Assembly (NCBI GenBank): GCA_961205875.1
Contig: OY540812.1
Span: forward strand, 19,840,001 to 19,904,000
Direction of reading: 5' to 3'
Origin: Sialis fuliginosa
Lineage: Eukaryota; Arthropoda; Insecta; Megaloptera; Sialidae
DNA: 64,000 nt
The notes beneath the pieces were generated by a model. That model saw only the letters and a program-made list of their open reading frames with translations. It was not told where the DNA came from and ran no database searches. This document shows, piece after piece, positions 1 through 12,877 of this stretch; position 1 is the stretch's first letter; each line of letters opens with the position of its first letter. The position numbers were made by a program, and so were the translations under genes.

Positions 1-713
1 TTGACGACGACCAAAATCTTGTTGATTTGCCGCACCGGGCCCCCAGGCTAGAGCCTTGTCAGCCCCCCTCCCACTTTTGTTGGATCCATGTTTATATTAT
101 GTACAAATACCAAAAAGATTGACTATTATATTTTAATTTAAATCCAAAATTTTATAACCGCATCAACAATTTTTTTTGTAAAAAAAAAATGTATTGTTAT
201 ATATATTGTCATTAGGCATTTTTCGTATTAAAAAATGCAAATAAATATTACTTCAAATTTCCTATAAAAGTTACATTTATTATCTAAATTTTTAACTCAT
301 ATAAACAAGTAATATAAATCAGTTTTTAATTTAAAAATTTAGTGTGATTTAAATCTGATTTACTTAAATGTATGTATTTTCTAACTTTTATAAAATAAGA
401 AATTATGAGTGCATGTCAATAAAAAACTCAATTTAATAATTGTAAAATGATGAAATCAGTAGGGGCGGAAATTATATATAATATATTTACATCGGGGAGG
501 GGATTAATTCAATAATTTTTTATCAAGCGCTGGTGAGGGTGGCAATCAATAAAAATGCCGACATGCTCGTACTTTTTAATGTTAAATGTACAGTTTCCTA
601 TTTCTTACAACCACCAATTACAAAAATATAATTAGTAGTAATTAAATGATTGTTCCGCCTTTTTTATTTGAAATAGCAACATACTTATTTGACATGATAA
701 AAACCTAATAAAC

Positions 714-1260
714 TACTGGCACCAGTCTTGGATATGACCCCAGTTAGTTTAATTAAATATACTGAACTAGAAATTTTTATTGATATTTGATTACTACCAT
801 TTCTGAATATTAATCTACATATATACATTTAACTGTCTTATAGCGTGATTTGATGACAATCTGCCAATAGGTGTGAAAATGGTGGACATTTAAAGTAATT
901 ATTAGTATAATTTATTAACTAATTTTTATATTATTATGCTTTACATTGTTTAAAATTTGACGATTCTTTCTTTTATATTTTTTGTGTCGTTGTACTTATT
1001 ATTTTGTAATCATTAACAAGTATCCATCACTGCGTGCTCATTACTGGTTTTCTTTATCCATGACTGGGAAAAAAACACGAACAAAATAAAAATTTATAGT
1101 TTATAAAATAAACTATATTTGCGGACTTTGGATATTAAATTGATTAAATAAAGCCTTACTTGTTTTATCAATAACATGAGTTCATGAGAATTACAAAAAA
1201 GTCCGTCAATCACAAAAACAGTAACAATTGCTTTTATAGCGACCATAACTGGTGCCAGTA
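714..1260. repeat. Interspersed repeat family A, copy 1
   Basis: Ends are inverted (TACTGGCACCAGT at 714 and ACTGGTGCCAGTA ending at 1260). The right part (938-1260) matches copies at 2062-2332 and 5997-6324, sharing the strings tgattta(a)taaag, gagttca(t/c)gagaattacaaaaaa and gctttacattgttt. A DNA-transposon relic is likely; no target duplication seen. Confidence 0.5.
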
Positions 1261-2061
1261 CCTTATATGTTCTCTATATGTAGACTTGGTTTCAGGTATG
1301 TTTAATTTGCAAATATTAACTACGGACCTACAGATACAAATATAACAATATTACAAAACATAAATAAATTATTTTAGTAGATACTTTTCGGACACATGTA
1401 GAATAATTAATTATGTATATAGGAAGTTATAATTGATTTACCTAATATACATGTTATGTTACATAATATGTATCATACTTTCATTCTCGAAGCATATATT
1501 TTTTAGTTTTGTTGTCAATATTATTATAAATTATAGTAGGTACACAGCCCTTACGTTATTGGAACATAATGTTTAATGATATAAAAATATATGTATACAA
1601 AAACTGATATTTATTTAGAATCAAAACAACATACACATATGTTCAAAATTATCAAATGGTTGAATTTTGAAAATATATTATTAGCTTTGTGTATAAACAT
1701 AATTATAATTTTCACCATATTATTGCGTATTATGTTAAAATAATAGTTAAATTTAATTAAAAGGTAGTATATCCGGTCATCTATTATAATTAGTGAGGGG
1801 TGCTGTTAAAAATAGTTTACCTTTGTTCATACAATCCTAACAGAATTAATTACATTTTATCTAAATAACAAAACTCAATTTTGAACTTTTCATCATAAAT
1901 TAGGGAAAACTTAAATTATATATATTGATATTATGATAACTTTGATGCTATAACTATTCAATTTATATAATCTCACTGTTGTAAAATGTCTATATTAGTT
2001 TATTGTCCATTTTTAGGGTTCCGTAAAAAACTAAGAACCCTTATAGTTTCGCTCTATATAT

Positions 2062-2332
2062 CTGCTTTACATTGTTTCAAATTTTACGATTCTTTATTTT
2101 ATAACTTTTATGTCGTAGTACTTATCTTTTTGTAATCATTAGCAAGTGTCCAGCACTGGGTGCCCATTACTAATTTTACTTTATCCATTACTGGATAAAA
2201 AACATAAAGGAAGAAATTAAATTGATTTAATAAAGAGGTACCTGTTTTTTAGTAATATGAGTTCACGAGAATTACAAAAAAGAAGCCCATTAATTCCAAA
2301 AACAGTATACCTTGCTCTTAAAGCGGCCACGG
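2062..2332. repeat. Interspersed repeat family A, copy 2 (partial)
   Basis: Collinear with 938-1260 and 5997-6324, but lacks the block around gcggactttgg and both terminal motifs. It directly abuts the GC-rich region at 2.33-2.73 kb. Confidence 0.5.
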
Positions 2333-2455
2333 ATTTAGAGGATCCGTATTAAATAACTAATCATTAGTTATTCTTCGATCACATATCAATACCCACACTC
2401 ATGTATAGAAACCACTGTTGATGGAATGTGTAGTGAGAGTATAGTAGTATAGTGT

Positions 2456-2730
2456 ATGAGGGGGGGGGGGAGGGGGAAGGGTATAGGATCTGTGATCTAC
2501 GCGGCGGCTGTGGCAACGCGCGATAAGACACGACGCAGCGGCTTTGTGGCGGTATCTGTGTGGACCAGCAGAGACCGGCCGCGGCCCGATAGCGCCTGTT
2601 TACACACACACGTCCGGACAGGCCCCGGCGTCGTGTCGCGGTGATGATAGCTCACACCCCCGCTCGTTCACACCGCGCGACACTGGCCTGATGTTTGTCT
2701 GATAGTGTGCGTGTAGCAGGCCCGGATTAG
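2456..2730. promoter_or_regulatory. GC/CpG-rich island in AT-rich upstream DNA
   Basis: Begins with a G-run (2460-2470) and is followed by about 250 bp dense in CpG (gcggcggc, ccggccgcggcccg, gtcgtgtcgcgg). This is exceptional in the surrounding sequence. No protein similarity is visible in either strand's open frames. It is a candidate promoter or 5' UTR exon for nervy or a neighbouring gene. Confidence 0.3.
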
Positions 2731-4431
2731 GTCATTGTGTACCTATGTAATTTTTGTAAATATATGTATGTACGCATTTATAATGTCTGGTTGTGTAGAG
2801 ATATTTAGTATAATTGGTGGATAAAATAATATGGTTTAGTTTAAAACTAAAGTGGTACATAGAAAAATACGTAATACATAAATGCAGAAAAAAATCACAA
2901 CCAATAAGTATATTTGTAAAAAGTAAACGAGAAATAAAATATTTTAATTTTTTAAATAGAACAAAATATGCTTACCAAGTGACTTTTATCGAATTACTGA
3001 ATTATCATTTTGACAGAAACTTGCATTGAAAAAAATGTTTATTGCGCTTGTCATATATGTATAATAAAAAAAATCTCGGTACTATGATTGGCTAGGGTGC
3101 AAAATTCTTCTTAAATACAGGCTCCCAGAAAAATATAATTTACATTAATCGATTTGCCTTTTTTACGAAAATTAACTGTATATTACTTTAATAAAAAAAT
3201 TAATTATTAAATATTAATTATACATATTAATATTAGTATTTTTGTTGATATTTTTAATAACTTCATTTCAAGATGAAGAATTTGATACTCATGTCAGTGT
3301 AAATTATTTTTTTAAATATTTGGGATACAAATCAGACAGAAATATACTGGGTGCTTATCATTAGGTAACAGAATATAATAAAATGGCAAAAAAGCAACGA
3401 AATTGGAATTATGGTTAACTATGTATGTTGACGTGTAACGCCTCGTACTTAGATATGCAGAACATTGAAGGTTTCGGTTTACATTATCGATTTTGTACAA
3501 CATTGTTTTTATTGAGTATCATATAGAATACAAACATTATGTTTTTATTAACTGCTAAATCTCAAGTTTTTGTGTATAAAAATCACCACTTAAAATCAAT
3601 TAAAACCGTATATTTTTAATTAATAATAAAATAATAATAAATAATAAAATAGATTTATGCTGTATTACATAAAGAAAAAAAATAACTTAAAATAACGAAA
3701 AATTACCCATATTCGTCTGTTAGTTATCTAATCAGCGTTTGTGAATCTCAGCATTAAAATAATTATATATTTATATTAAATATAAATTATATATAAATAA
3801 ACGTTTTTTAGGAATTTTTTGAAATGAAAATTGTGTGTTATTTATTGGTAATTGAAGTTATTGAAGTTTAAAAAACAATTTACAAAATATAATTTTTATA
3901 AAAAATAGAAAATAAATAATGCTATTTTTGAAGATCCTGTTGAAAAAATGGCACCTCACTGCATGATAAGTCCTCAAAATGTTGATGGATCTGAAAAATT
4001 CAAAAGGAGAATTGTAAAGGAAGATTACATCATTTTTTTTTTTAATTTTTATAATTTGAATTTATGTTTCACTTTTTCATGCAAAATTTTGGATTTTAAT
4101 CGTTAGTAAAAAATTTTGAAGCTTTAAAAAAATATTGAAAACTGTTTGAGTTATCATGCAGACAATAATCGAAAAAGTAATTTTGAAAAAAAACGTGTCT
4201 TCGCGTTTCGAAGCGTTATACCGTGTGAACCGAAAAAACAAAATAGCAACATCGTGTCTTTTTGACAAAAGTGCAATAAACCCTATGCATTTTTAAATAC
4301 GATGTGTTTTCAAACACCGTGTTACGAAGACAATTTGTGGAATAAACTTTTTTTCTGCCATTCCAGCTTTAGAGTGTATGCCTTCTTCTACTTGTATTTG
4401 ATTGTTTTTTATACATTTTTTTGTTGTCGCC

Positions 4432-4954
4432 CAAGGTATATAAAGACAAGGTAGTCTCAACAATTCCTTGACCAATCAGTGTTGGCGCGGGAATTGACGT
4501 CACCTGGGGGATATATTCAAATGTCATAAATTTTTAATAGAATATTAATTACAAAAAATTCCTTTATTTATTCTTGTTTTCGTATTTTTTGATATTTTAA
4601 CAACACATACAATCAAATAAGTACAAATTCGACATTGAAAAATCATAAAAAAGCTGTCAAAGACAATTTGGTCAATTCGAGAAGCATCATTTTTATTATT
4701 CTTAAGTTGGCAACACTTTATATGATTCTGACAGCACTTTATGATTTTGCTATGTCGAATTTGTACTTATTTGATTGTATGTGTTGTTAAAATATCAAAA
4801 AATACGAAAACAAGAATAAATAAAGAAATTTTTTGTAATTAATATTCTATTAAAAATTTATGACATTTGAATATATCCCCAGGTGACGTCAATTCCCGCG
4901 CCAACGCTGATTGGTCAAGGAATTGTTGAGACTACCTTGTCTTTATATACCTTG
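4432..4954. mobile_element. Foldback-type MITE, 523 bp, 9-bp target duplication
   Basis: Two long inverted arms (about 4432-4655 and 4725-4954) with ends CAAGGTATATAAAGACAAGG, flanked by direct repeats gttgtcgcc at 4423-4431 and 4955-4963. A 9-bp duplication fits Mutator/Foldback-type elements. Each arm contains TGACGTCA, TTCCCGCGCC (E2F-like), ATTGG (CCAAT) and TTTATATA in that order reading outward. No coding capacity. Confidence 0.8.
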
Positions 4955-5996
4955 GTTGTCGCCTATTTGTTCGAGCTTGCTTGGTTGCCTGATGTGTATG
5001 AAACCTAGCTTGTTTTATTGTTAGTCGATTCGCGCGAGTCAGTTCTCTGACATATTTATTGGTATAACTTATGAATGGAATGGAATTTTTCGATAATCTT
5101 TTTTTTTAAATATTTGTAACAGTATGAGGAATAACAATAATCGATAGTAAAAAATCGATTTTTTATGCATTCAGGTAGAAAATATCAATTATTATTAAAA
5201 ATTAACAATCATGTTTTATACGAGTACCTACCTACATCAACTAGTTTAACTATCTGGGTATAAGTAAAAATATATATAATTAGTAAAAAACCATTAAAAA
5301 TTTACTGAAATGTATGTCAATTTTATTTTATTTCAAATATATATTAAACATAATATTTACGTTCCATTATCCATGATAAATTCATTTTTATTTTCTTACC
5401 ATTACCAAACAAAATATTATAAATCCATTATGTATTATTCCCGCTGCGATTTTCCCACACAGTTCCACCCTGGCATGTTCTAGTGGGGTTGTGATTGATA
5501 TAGGACGACCACACTTGTTTGAATGGGTGATTGTTAGAGGGGGATTTTTGAAATGATATGATTTTCAGTACACTGACATTACCTATAATACAAAGATCAT
5601 GTAAACTTCACGTAAATGTGTGTTGTGTGTGATAATGTACATATATGGTTTTTTTAGTCAGCTTGAATTAATAACCCACATACGTATGGATGTTGCTATG
5701 CTTCCATTTACGTTTTTAACTTATTATAACGTGTGTATTTAGTATTAAAATTTGTTTTATGGATGTTCGGTTTTATCGATTTTTCGAATATTAGTTTAAA
5801 TGCAATGACGGTAGAAATCGTGCATTTTACCGTCAAAAACCACGGCAACTACTGCATTCTTAAATGAAATAAAGTATAGTATATTCATTTTCATACAATT
5901 TTTATGAAAAGAAATTATATATTATATTTATTTATAAAAGTTTAATACGGTTCTGTCCTAATTATTAATGCAATCAATTTATTAATTATTATTATA

Positions 5997-6324
5997 TTTG
6001 AATATTTTAAATTTTATGATTCTTTTTTTATAACTTTTGTGTTATAATAATGTATGTAATTTTTAGCAAGTGTTCACCACTGGGTGCTTATTACTGGTCT
6101 TATGTTGTTCACTATTGGAGAAAAAACATAAACAAAATAATCGGCTATAATTTAAAAAATAAAATATATTTGCGGACTTTAGTAATTAAATTGATTTAAT
6201 AAAGAGGTAAGTAGTTGTTTTATTAGTAACATGAGTTCATGAGAATTACAAAAAAGAAGCCGATCAATCCCAAAAAAAGACAAACTTGCTCTTAAAGTGT
6301 CCCAGACTGATGCTAGTACCTTAG
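5997..6324. repeat. Interspersed repeat family A, copy 3
   Basis: Matches copy 1 across its right 330 bp, including the terminal gatgctagtacctta, a diverged version of the inverted end. The left half is absent. Confidence 0.5.
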
Positions 6325-6606
6325 TTTTAATTTTTTCATTACACAATAGTGATTGCTATCTCAATCAATAATTGGATATCAAAATACCAGTATTAGTGAT
6401 TTTTTATGTATCATTTTACACTAATAATATAATATAGAAAATTAATTATATTTATTTCTTGGTTTTAAAAATACACATACAGTCGAGTTTGGTTGTAAGA
6501 GAATTGAAAAAAAATGTGTGGTTCTTTTAACTTATCATTGATACAGAGATTCATATATACATAATTGTTTAAATGAAAAAAATATTCTTGGTTCTCGTTA
6601 TAATTT

Positions 6607-7176
6607 GAGGAACCACAGAACAAAACCGGATAAATCCATTTTGAAAATTTTACAGGAGAGGCCAAAATGTAACTACCCTATTTTCATATACTTTTGAATA
6701 TGGTTATAGGTAGGTATACAGTGGAGATTTTTTAATACCCAAATTTTGAACTAGCGTCTTTACACAAGTTGGAAGATGGATAACTTTAAAAAATAGGTTA
6801 TCCGGTTTTGTTCCGGGACGTTGGATTTATCTGGTTTTGTTCCACAACAAGTTAGATTTATCCATATTTGAACCACAGAGTAATGGAAAAAAGTTGTAAA
6901 TGAAAGAAAACAATACTAATTAAACATTTTAATCAATAAGGCACATTTTGGCAAAGAATTTTTAACGTAATAATCGCACACAAACTTTTTCTTTTTATAC
7001 TGGATTTGTTAGCTTTTGTTACGAGACAAGTTTTTAAAGCCATTTTTAAAGGAGTTTTTAATAATATTTGATTCTTGATCTTTGATCAGTAGATCCGGCG
7101 ATGGTTGAAAATGCCGAAAAAAAGTCACCTCGATTCAAAGTGGATTTATTAAATTTTGTTCTGCTGCCCCTCACAT
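6607..7176. repeat. Inverted-repeat element, possible MITE
   Basis: Termini GAGGAACCACAGAACAAAA and TTTTGTTCTGCTGCCCCTC are imperfect inverted repeats. The interior has several copies of the motif ggataaatcc / ggatttatc with gttttgttc. Target duplication not evident. Confidence 0.4.
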
Positions 7177-7948
7177 AACCAGTAATTTACTATATATATA
7201 TATATATATAACTATTTCGTCAGGCTTTATACGTACTTTTTTTTAAACAATAAGATCTTTATTGCTAAGGAGTATATTTTTACAAAAATTAGTTTTTTAT
7301 TATAATTTTTTATTAATTAAGATTTAAACTATTTAAAAATGGACTGTAATGAAAATTGTAAAACGACACAAATATACGGGAATCCAGAAGTACATAAAGT
7401 TTGGTTACACTTAAAAAAAATGTTTAATCGAATCCCGAAATTGAAATTATTTTGTTCAGGATTGCAATCCCTTTTACATATCTCTTGACTTAAATATTTA
7501 CCTATACAGGGAGATATTAACATTTATTTATAATGAATTTATAATATGCCATTCAATCATTTTGAATTTGTAAATGGATTTTGTTGGCTAACAAAATTAC
7601 CAATGATATTTTTTTTATCTATGTAATATGTATGTAAGTTTGACAACGATCAAAATAGTTTCCAAGAAGTTAGAGTGATGAATAGAAATAGGTATAATAT
7701 AAAGTTTCGACCGGACTACATATTGCTGATATCAAGTATATGTTCTGTTAAAATATACTGTGTGGATTTTAAAAAACCGCATCCTGTTTGGTGACATTGT
7801 ACATCACAGAAAGTTCGGGAATTTTTAATATTTCAAGTCATTTACTTTAAGCGATTAGTAGTTATTAACTCTTTAAGTAAATAGGTTCAAAACCATTGCT
7901 ATTTATTATTTATTATGATACAATAATCAAGTGAATTAGTATTTAAAT

Positions 7949-8864
7949 CAGGGCTGGCCAACTCGCGACCCGTGGACCGCATGTGGCCCGCGACGCTTTT
8001 ATGTGCGGCCCGCGGCCACATATGAACAAATTATTTTTTTATAATGTTTATTTTAATTATCAGGTGTTTCACAATGACTGAGGTTGGTTTTAATTTCCCG
8101 TTGTTTTCTTTAAAATAGAGTTATATTTATGTGACTTAACTACTCATTTTAATTGATAATTTTGTTTTATAATATAATACAAAATTAGAATTTAAAGTAT
8201 TTTTGTGAATAAATAAAACCATTATTTATTTTAGTATTTTAAATACTTGAAACAATACAGATATATTTTGTTGTTGGTTAAATATTTTTTTAAATTTACT
8301 ATGATTGAACACTTGCTTGTTTTTTTCCCTCGGATCGAATGAGATAAATTACAACCCTTTATCTGTGACGGGGCAAAATATTGAGATTTTTTCGTTATTT
8401 ATTAATTATACAAAATCGTAAATATCTCGAATTCTATGCGAAGTAGTGGGTAATTTTTTCTCTAAAACTCCTGCATTTATATAGGTTTTTGCCCATCTGC
8501 ACCGGATCGAATAAGATCAATTACAACCTTTCATTTGTCAAAATTAGCTTTACATTTTTTATGCTTATACATTTAAGAGCTTAGGGATGGGGGGTTAAAA
8601 GTCATTATATTATAAAATTTATTATATAAGCTATCTATTGGCTTTTTATTCATTGCTCTATGATTATTAGTTCCGGAGATATAAGCTTTCAAAGTGTGAC
8701 ATATTCTTGTTACATTCGTGTTTCCGAGCTTATTCCCTAATATTGCTGGGGAAGACGAAGTTTTACTTAAAAAAAAATTGATTAGAAAAAAATTCAAAAC
8801 CGGAAAATCTAAATTTTTACAAAATTTCTTATTTATGTGCGGCCCTCGGAAAATTTTAGGTCTG
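7949..8864. mobile_element. hAT-like non-autonomous element, 8-bp duplication
   Basis: Starts CAGGGCTGGCCAACTCGCG and ends GGTCTG, flanked by perfect atttaaat at 7941-7948 and 8865-8872. The ends are rich in gtggcccgcg/gtgcggcc. The interior around 8325-8560 contains an inverted partial copy of the Helitron-like sequence at 40.7-41.4 kb (cggatcga, attacaaccctt, acaaaatcgtaaatatctcg), so it is composite. Confidence 0.7.
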
Positions 8865-10237
8865 ATTTAAATGATGATAATATTTACATTTATTGACTTT
8901 GTAAAGCTCATTTGCTTTTACTTTACTCATACGGCTGAAACAATATATAATACTTTATTATAAATTATTCATAAAAATGATTAGTTTAGAAATATAAAAA
9001 TAGAATATATCAACGAATATTTTAAGTATATTCCGAAGTTTCTATAATTTATTATTCCAGAATAGGTACTATTAAAACATCACATGTTTTTTAAATTCAC
9101 TCATTTCAGTAAGAGTCTGGATAGCGCGGATCGTTTTTTTTGCTAAGTTTAGTAGCCAAGTTTCACTCACAGCCGTATTTTCTGATATTATCAGTCAATA
9201 TCATTAAATGTACTTTATATTATTACATTACATTTTATTTCAATGGTCATTTTTTTTATTTGCTAAAAATAACACGCAAATGATCTTATTAATTTTAATT
9301 TGGCTAAAAATGGCGACGCTGTCGAGACTTTTACTGGAGTGACACTAATATGTACAGTCGCCTGTAGAACTCGTCTGGCACCCTAAAGGCTAGAATCGCT
9401 TACAACAGATTCCAAATTTAAAGACAAACATCATCGGTTATCTTTTTCTATCAAGCTTAATATATTTAAATACTAAAATTCGGAATATAAAATATTTATT
9501 GTCAGAAAATTTACGTATACAATTTTCAATAGATTACATAATAATTTAATTGCACAAATATATATGAGTACTATAAACGAAGAGTAGTTCTTTATCTAGC
9601 AAATGAATTTCAAAATATCTTTCTTTGTTTGATACATGGAGAAATGATTTAAATATTATAATAATCAAATGGGAGGAGCCTACTAAGTTTGTGATAAACG
9701 AAAATGAATACAAACTGCAAGACCATTAATGCAGGTGACTGTACCAGTGGCGTAAAGTGACTTGAAAAATAAAGTGTGTTATTTTTATAAGCGTAGCACG
9801 TGAATGAAAATAGCTCCCTTGAGGGTCAGATTTATACATACATACATATAAATATTTTTTTAAATTAATTCTCCGCATGCGCAGATCACAATATTGTGTG
9901 CTCTAGAAAGTATAGTTTCAATGACACTGATTGCTTAACTAATCTAGTGTATTAACAAATTCATTAGTTCGATCATTAAAGTAGCACATACTTTACTATA
10001 TTTATTTACAAATATAGAAATAGTATTTTTATTTATATGGAGAGAATAAAAATGAAATAAAAACCATGTGTTAAATACAAAAGATGAGGGTCCATAAGGC
10101 GGGTTTTTGGCCCTAAGTCGCTGTATATGTTCTTAACTATTTATATGTGAGGTAAAGTCATTAGACGTATGAAAAAAAAAAATTAGTTCAAAATCTTTTA
10201 TTTGAAAGTATTTAAATGGTGACAAATGTGATATTTA

Positions 10238-10569
10238 TGTCCGGTATCATAAAGGACCTAACAAATTTGTTAGCTAACAAACACTTTCAACTGAGGTATC
10301 AAACATATATGACAGTTCTTTTGGAGTTTGTTGATGACTTTGACAAGTTTCGCGCACGCGTTGAAGGTAAATACAAACGGTATTAAAACAGTGGTGATGT
10401 TATGAAAATTATTTTGTACGGTCAAAGATGCCAACTGTGTTACAATTAATTGAAGTGTCACTGCTCTAAATTCCATAACTAATCCATAGATACTAGTACA
10501 GTATTAATACCCCATATGAATGTAATTGCTAGCTAACAAATTTTGTTAGGTCCTTTATAATACCGGGCA
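10238..10569. mobile_element. PIF/Harbinger-like MITE, copy 1
   Basis: 332 bp with inverted ends TGTCCGGTAT..ATACCGGGCA and subterminal ctaacaaatttgttag, flanked by TTA at 10235-10237 and 10570-10572. A 3-bp TWA duplication is the hallmark of PIF/Harbinger. It is about 85-90% identical by eye to the inverted copy at 50062-50391. The interior reads as a decayed form of that copy's 76-codon frame, interrupted by a stop at 10381-10385. Confidence 0.75.
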
Positions 10570-10671
10570 TTAGAAACACATAGTACAGGTGCATTAACAT
10601 AGATTTATTTTATTTTATATACGTATGAAAATGTTGCAACGTTCTATTTTCATTGAATAATTATTGAATTA

Positions 10672-10866
10672 CTATATTTTGAGGCTTCCGCGGTGAACTG
10701 GATATGGATTTTGGCTTCTGGGTGTAATCCGCGTCAATTTGATCGTGTTATTGGCCAGTGGACATCTTTAGGGCTCTTCCAGAAGAACCCTGAAGATTTC
10801 CACTACAATATTTAACGAAACGTTGGCCAATAACATGACGCGACTTACACCCAGAAGCCAAAATCC
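10672..10866. mobile_element. Short retroposon family P, copy 1 (inverted pair), 9-bp duplication
   Basis: Left half reads gaggcttccgcggtga then ggcttctgggtgtaa; right half is its inverted counterpart ending cacccagaagcc. Flanked by attgaatta at 10663-10671 and 10867-10875. It carries ctgaaga and cgaaacgttggcc in the right half. Same family at 16383, 17954, 46549 and 47109. Confidence 0.6.
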
Positions 10867-11629
10867 ATTGAATTAATATCCTTACTATACGTAGGAAGTA
10901 TAAACTTGTTTATTATTCAGAATTATTGTCGACCAATGCGCTTCGACTGACCAAAACTTCAGTGCGACGAATCGACGAATAACGTTTCACGCGAATAAGT
11001 TGTAATTTATATTATTTATGTTTTGTTTACAATATGATCGCAATAACGTAACATGTTTCTTTTTGTGTATGTTATAATACGTTTTGATGTCTTCTATAAC
11101 GTATGTAAAGAAAAAAGTGTTAAAAAATGTGGTTGAATATGCAGAAAAGTATACTTTTTTGTAAAAATAGTAAAAATACTTTAAGTTGACTGATCTAAAC
11201 GATAGATACATAAATCAATAACATAAAATATGAAAATATTAATTAAACCTTCAAATACAAGCACTTAAAATTTAAAAAACATTATTATTTAATAGGACAT
11301 ATTTAAAATTTTAATCATTTTTAGGGCCAAAACCCCGCTTTATGGACCCTCATTCTTTTGTATTCTTACATTTAATGTACATGTCAACATGAAAAAATGT
11401 TTACAGTCAGAAACGAAGAATCAATAAAATGGGAATACAGAATTACATTGACAGATAACGCTAAAAATAATCTCTTCCATCAATATCATCGAATGCCATT
11501 TTCAATTTAAACCGATGAGTAAATATAAATACAAAAATCCTCACATACTCTACACATACATGTGACGTCACATTCCATAAATCACGTAATTATTGAAAAA
11601 CATCAATAGCAGACAATCATGTGAAATAG

Positions 11630-11800
11630 GCGTACCCGAACAGGTCCGAACATGTCCGAATGTTTGAATGCGAGAGCCGTTGCACAATAATGGCCATTGT
11701 CTCGTATCTATGGTACGGCACTGTTCTGTGTCTATGGTTTTTTGTATCTATGGTCTGCGTGGGAGCGTGTTTGGACGTGTTGTGTGCTCTTGACAACTCT
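11630..11800. promoter_or_regulatory. Moderately GC-rich block 0.8 kb before nervy exon A
   Basis: It contains repeated gtccgaa strings (ggtccgaacatgtccgaatg) and three near copies of gtatctatggt. No coding similarity, and no ATG-to-donor path with the required phase 1 was found by eye. It could be a 5' exon or promoter of nervy, or another repeat. Confidence 0.15.
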
Positions 11801-12182
11801 TTGTCATTTTGTTTATAATTATAATTTAATATCTTTTTTAAATTTTCATTATATGCAAGTTGTTTTTCACCCTTTTTTGTGGAATTGGCTGTTGTAATTA
11901 TTAAACGGGGTTATTATTTTTCCATCGATTTTCTTTTAAAATTTTGTTATAAAATTTGGAATATGTACCTGATTGTACCTATGTATTTTACGAACACATT
12001 TATTAATAATATATATATTTTTAAATTCCCCTATAAACCAACATAGTCGTCGAGCAGTGGCGCCAAACCTCACACACCCAACGTTTTTTTTATATTGATA
12101 ATTTTTAATAATAAAATTCAACATTACTTGTACCTTTATTAACCGATATTGTTTTTTTTAGCGCCTATTATTTTAAATTACA

Positions 12183-12397
12183 TATAATATGAGGCGGTGA
12201 GTTCCAAAACTCGACCGTTTTTTTTTAAATCGAGATGTCAGTGGATTTTGAAAGACTCTTGAATAAAATTCGCGTTTTGTTCAAAACTGACATTACAATA
12301 TGAAATAATGTCAAAAATTCTTTCAAAATCCACTGATTTCTCGATATTTTTTAAATGGAATGAATGAATTTTGTAACTCGCCACCTTATTTATATAA
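12183..12397. repeat. Inverted-repeat MITE
   Basis: Arms GAGGCGGTGAGTTCCAAAA and TTTTGTAACTCGCCACCTTAT pair imperfectly. A second nested pair, agtggattttgaaaga / tctttcaaaatccact, surrounds the centre. About 215 bp, ending 140 bp before nervy exon A. Confidence 0.5.
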
Positions 12398-12538
12398 ATT
12401 TTTATAAGTATGAAAACTACAAAAAGCTTTGTAAGAGCTTGAAAACTAATATAAGCCAAAAGACATAACTTTCACTCAGAAGCCACAAATCGATCATTTC
12501 CGTTTCTATTGTGTATTACCTTCTATTTTTTGTTACAG

Positions 12539-12877
12539 TTACAACATGCTCATCAACAAACAAACCGTTAAACGACCGCTCTTCGTGTCGATCTCCGGAA
12601 TCTCCCGAAAGTTCACGATTATCTGTGACGCAAACGACATCGAGCACTACTACATCGTCGACATCTAGCCAAGGTGCAAACCAACACAGCGGAAACCACA
12701 ACCGATCTAGTCTATCTCCGAACCCACCGGATATATCTCCGCCATTATCACGAATGTCGAACGGTGGTGGCGGAAGGTCATCTTCTAGTCCTACGCAGCG
12801 TGCTACGCCTGAAAACTTAGCAAATACACCTCCACTGTCATTAACTGTTGAAACACCTAGCAGTAATTCAGTATCAG
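12539..12877 (+). CDS. nvy: nervy exon A (Ser/Pro-rich N-terminal region)
   Basis: Acceptor tgttacag at 12531-12538 and donor gtaagc at 12878. The exon begins with two bases completing a split codon, followed by 112 codons, and ends with one base of the next. It encodes a Ser/Thr/Pro-rich low-complexity stretch containing SPESPES and [11 protein letters not shown], as expected N-terminal to NHR1 in this family. An in-frame ATG at 12511 lies in the intron before the acceptor, so it is not the likely start. Confidence 0.85.

Larger units (their letters stand above)
1..12538. other. Upstream region without a supported gene
   Basis: AT-rich DNA with many short spurious frames. It holds three copies of one interspersed repeat, a foldback element, hAT-, Harbinger- and retroposon-type insertions and the GC island at 2.46-2.73 kb, all listed separately. 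The missing 5' exon(s) of nervy either lie here unrecognised or upstream of the window. Positions 1-90 look like the end of a GC-rich repeat related to 57600-57660 and 49310-49490. Confidence 0.6.

Noticed and set aside
2456-2644. 62-codon plus-strand and 76-codon minus-strand frames in the CpG island
   Set aside because: Both strands are open because GC-rich DNA has few stops; neither has similarity or the phase needed to join nervy exon A.
4495-4502. CRE at 4495-4502 (and 4884-4891) as an independent host enhancer
   Set aside because: Both sites lie in the inverted arms of the foldback element, so they belong to the transposon rather than to a nearby gene.
11640-11670. p53-like half-site gaacatgtcc
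   Set aside because: A single 10-mer matching a loose consensus; no second half-site, so chance is sufficient.
12511-12538. In-frame ATG just before nervy exon A as the start codon
   Set aside because: It sits inside the pyrimidine tract/acceptor (ttttttgttacag) and would give a hydrophobic leader unlike the family, so it is intronic.
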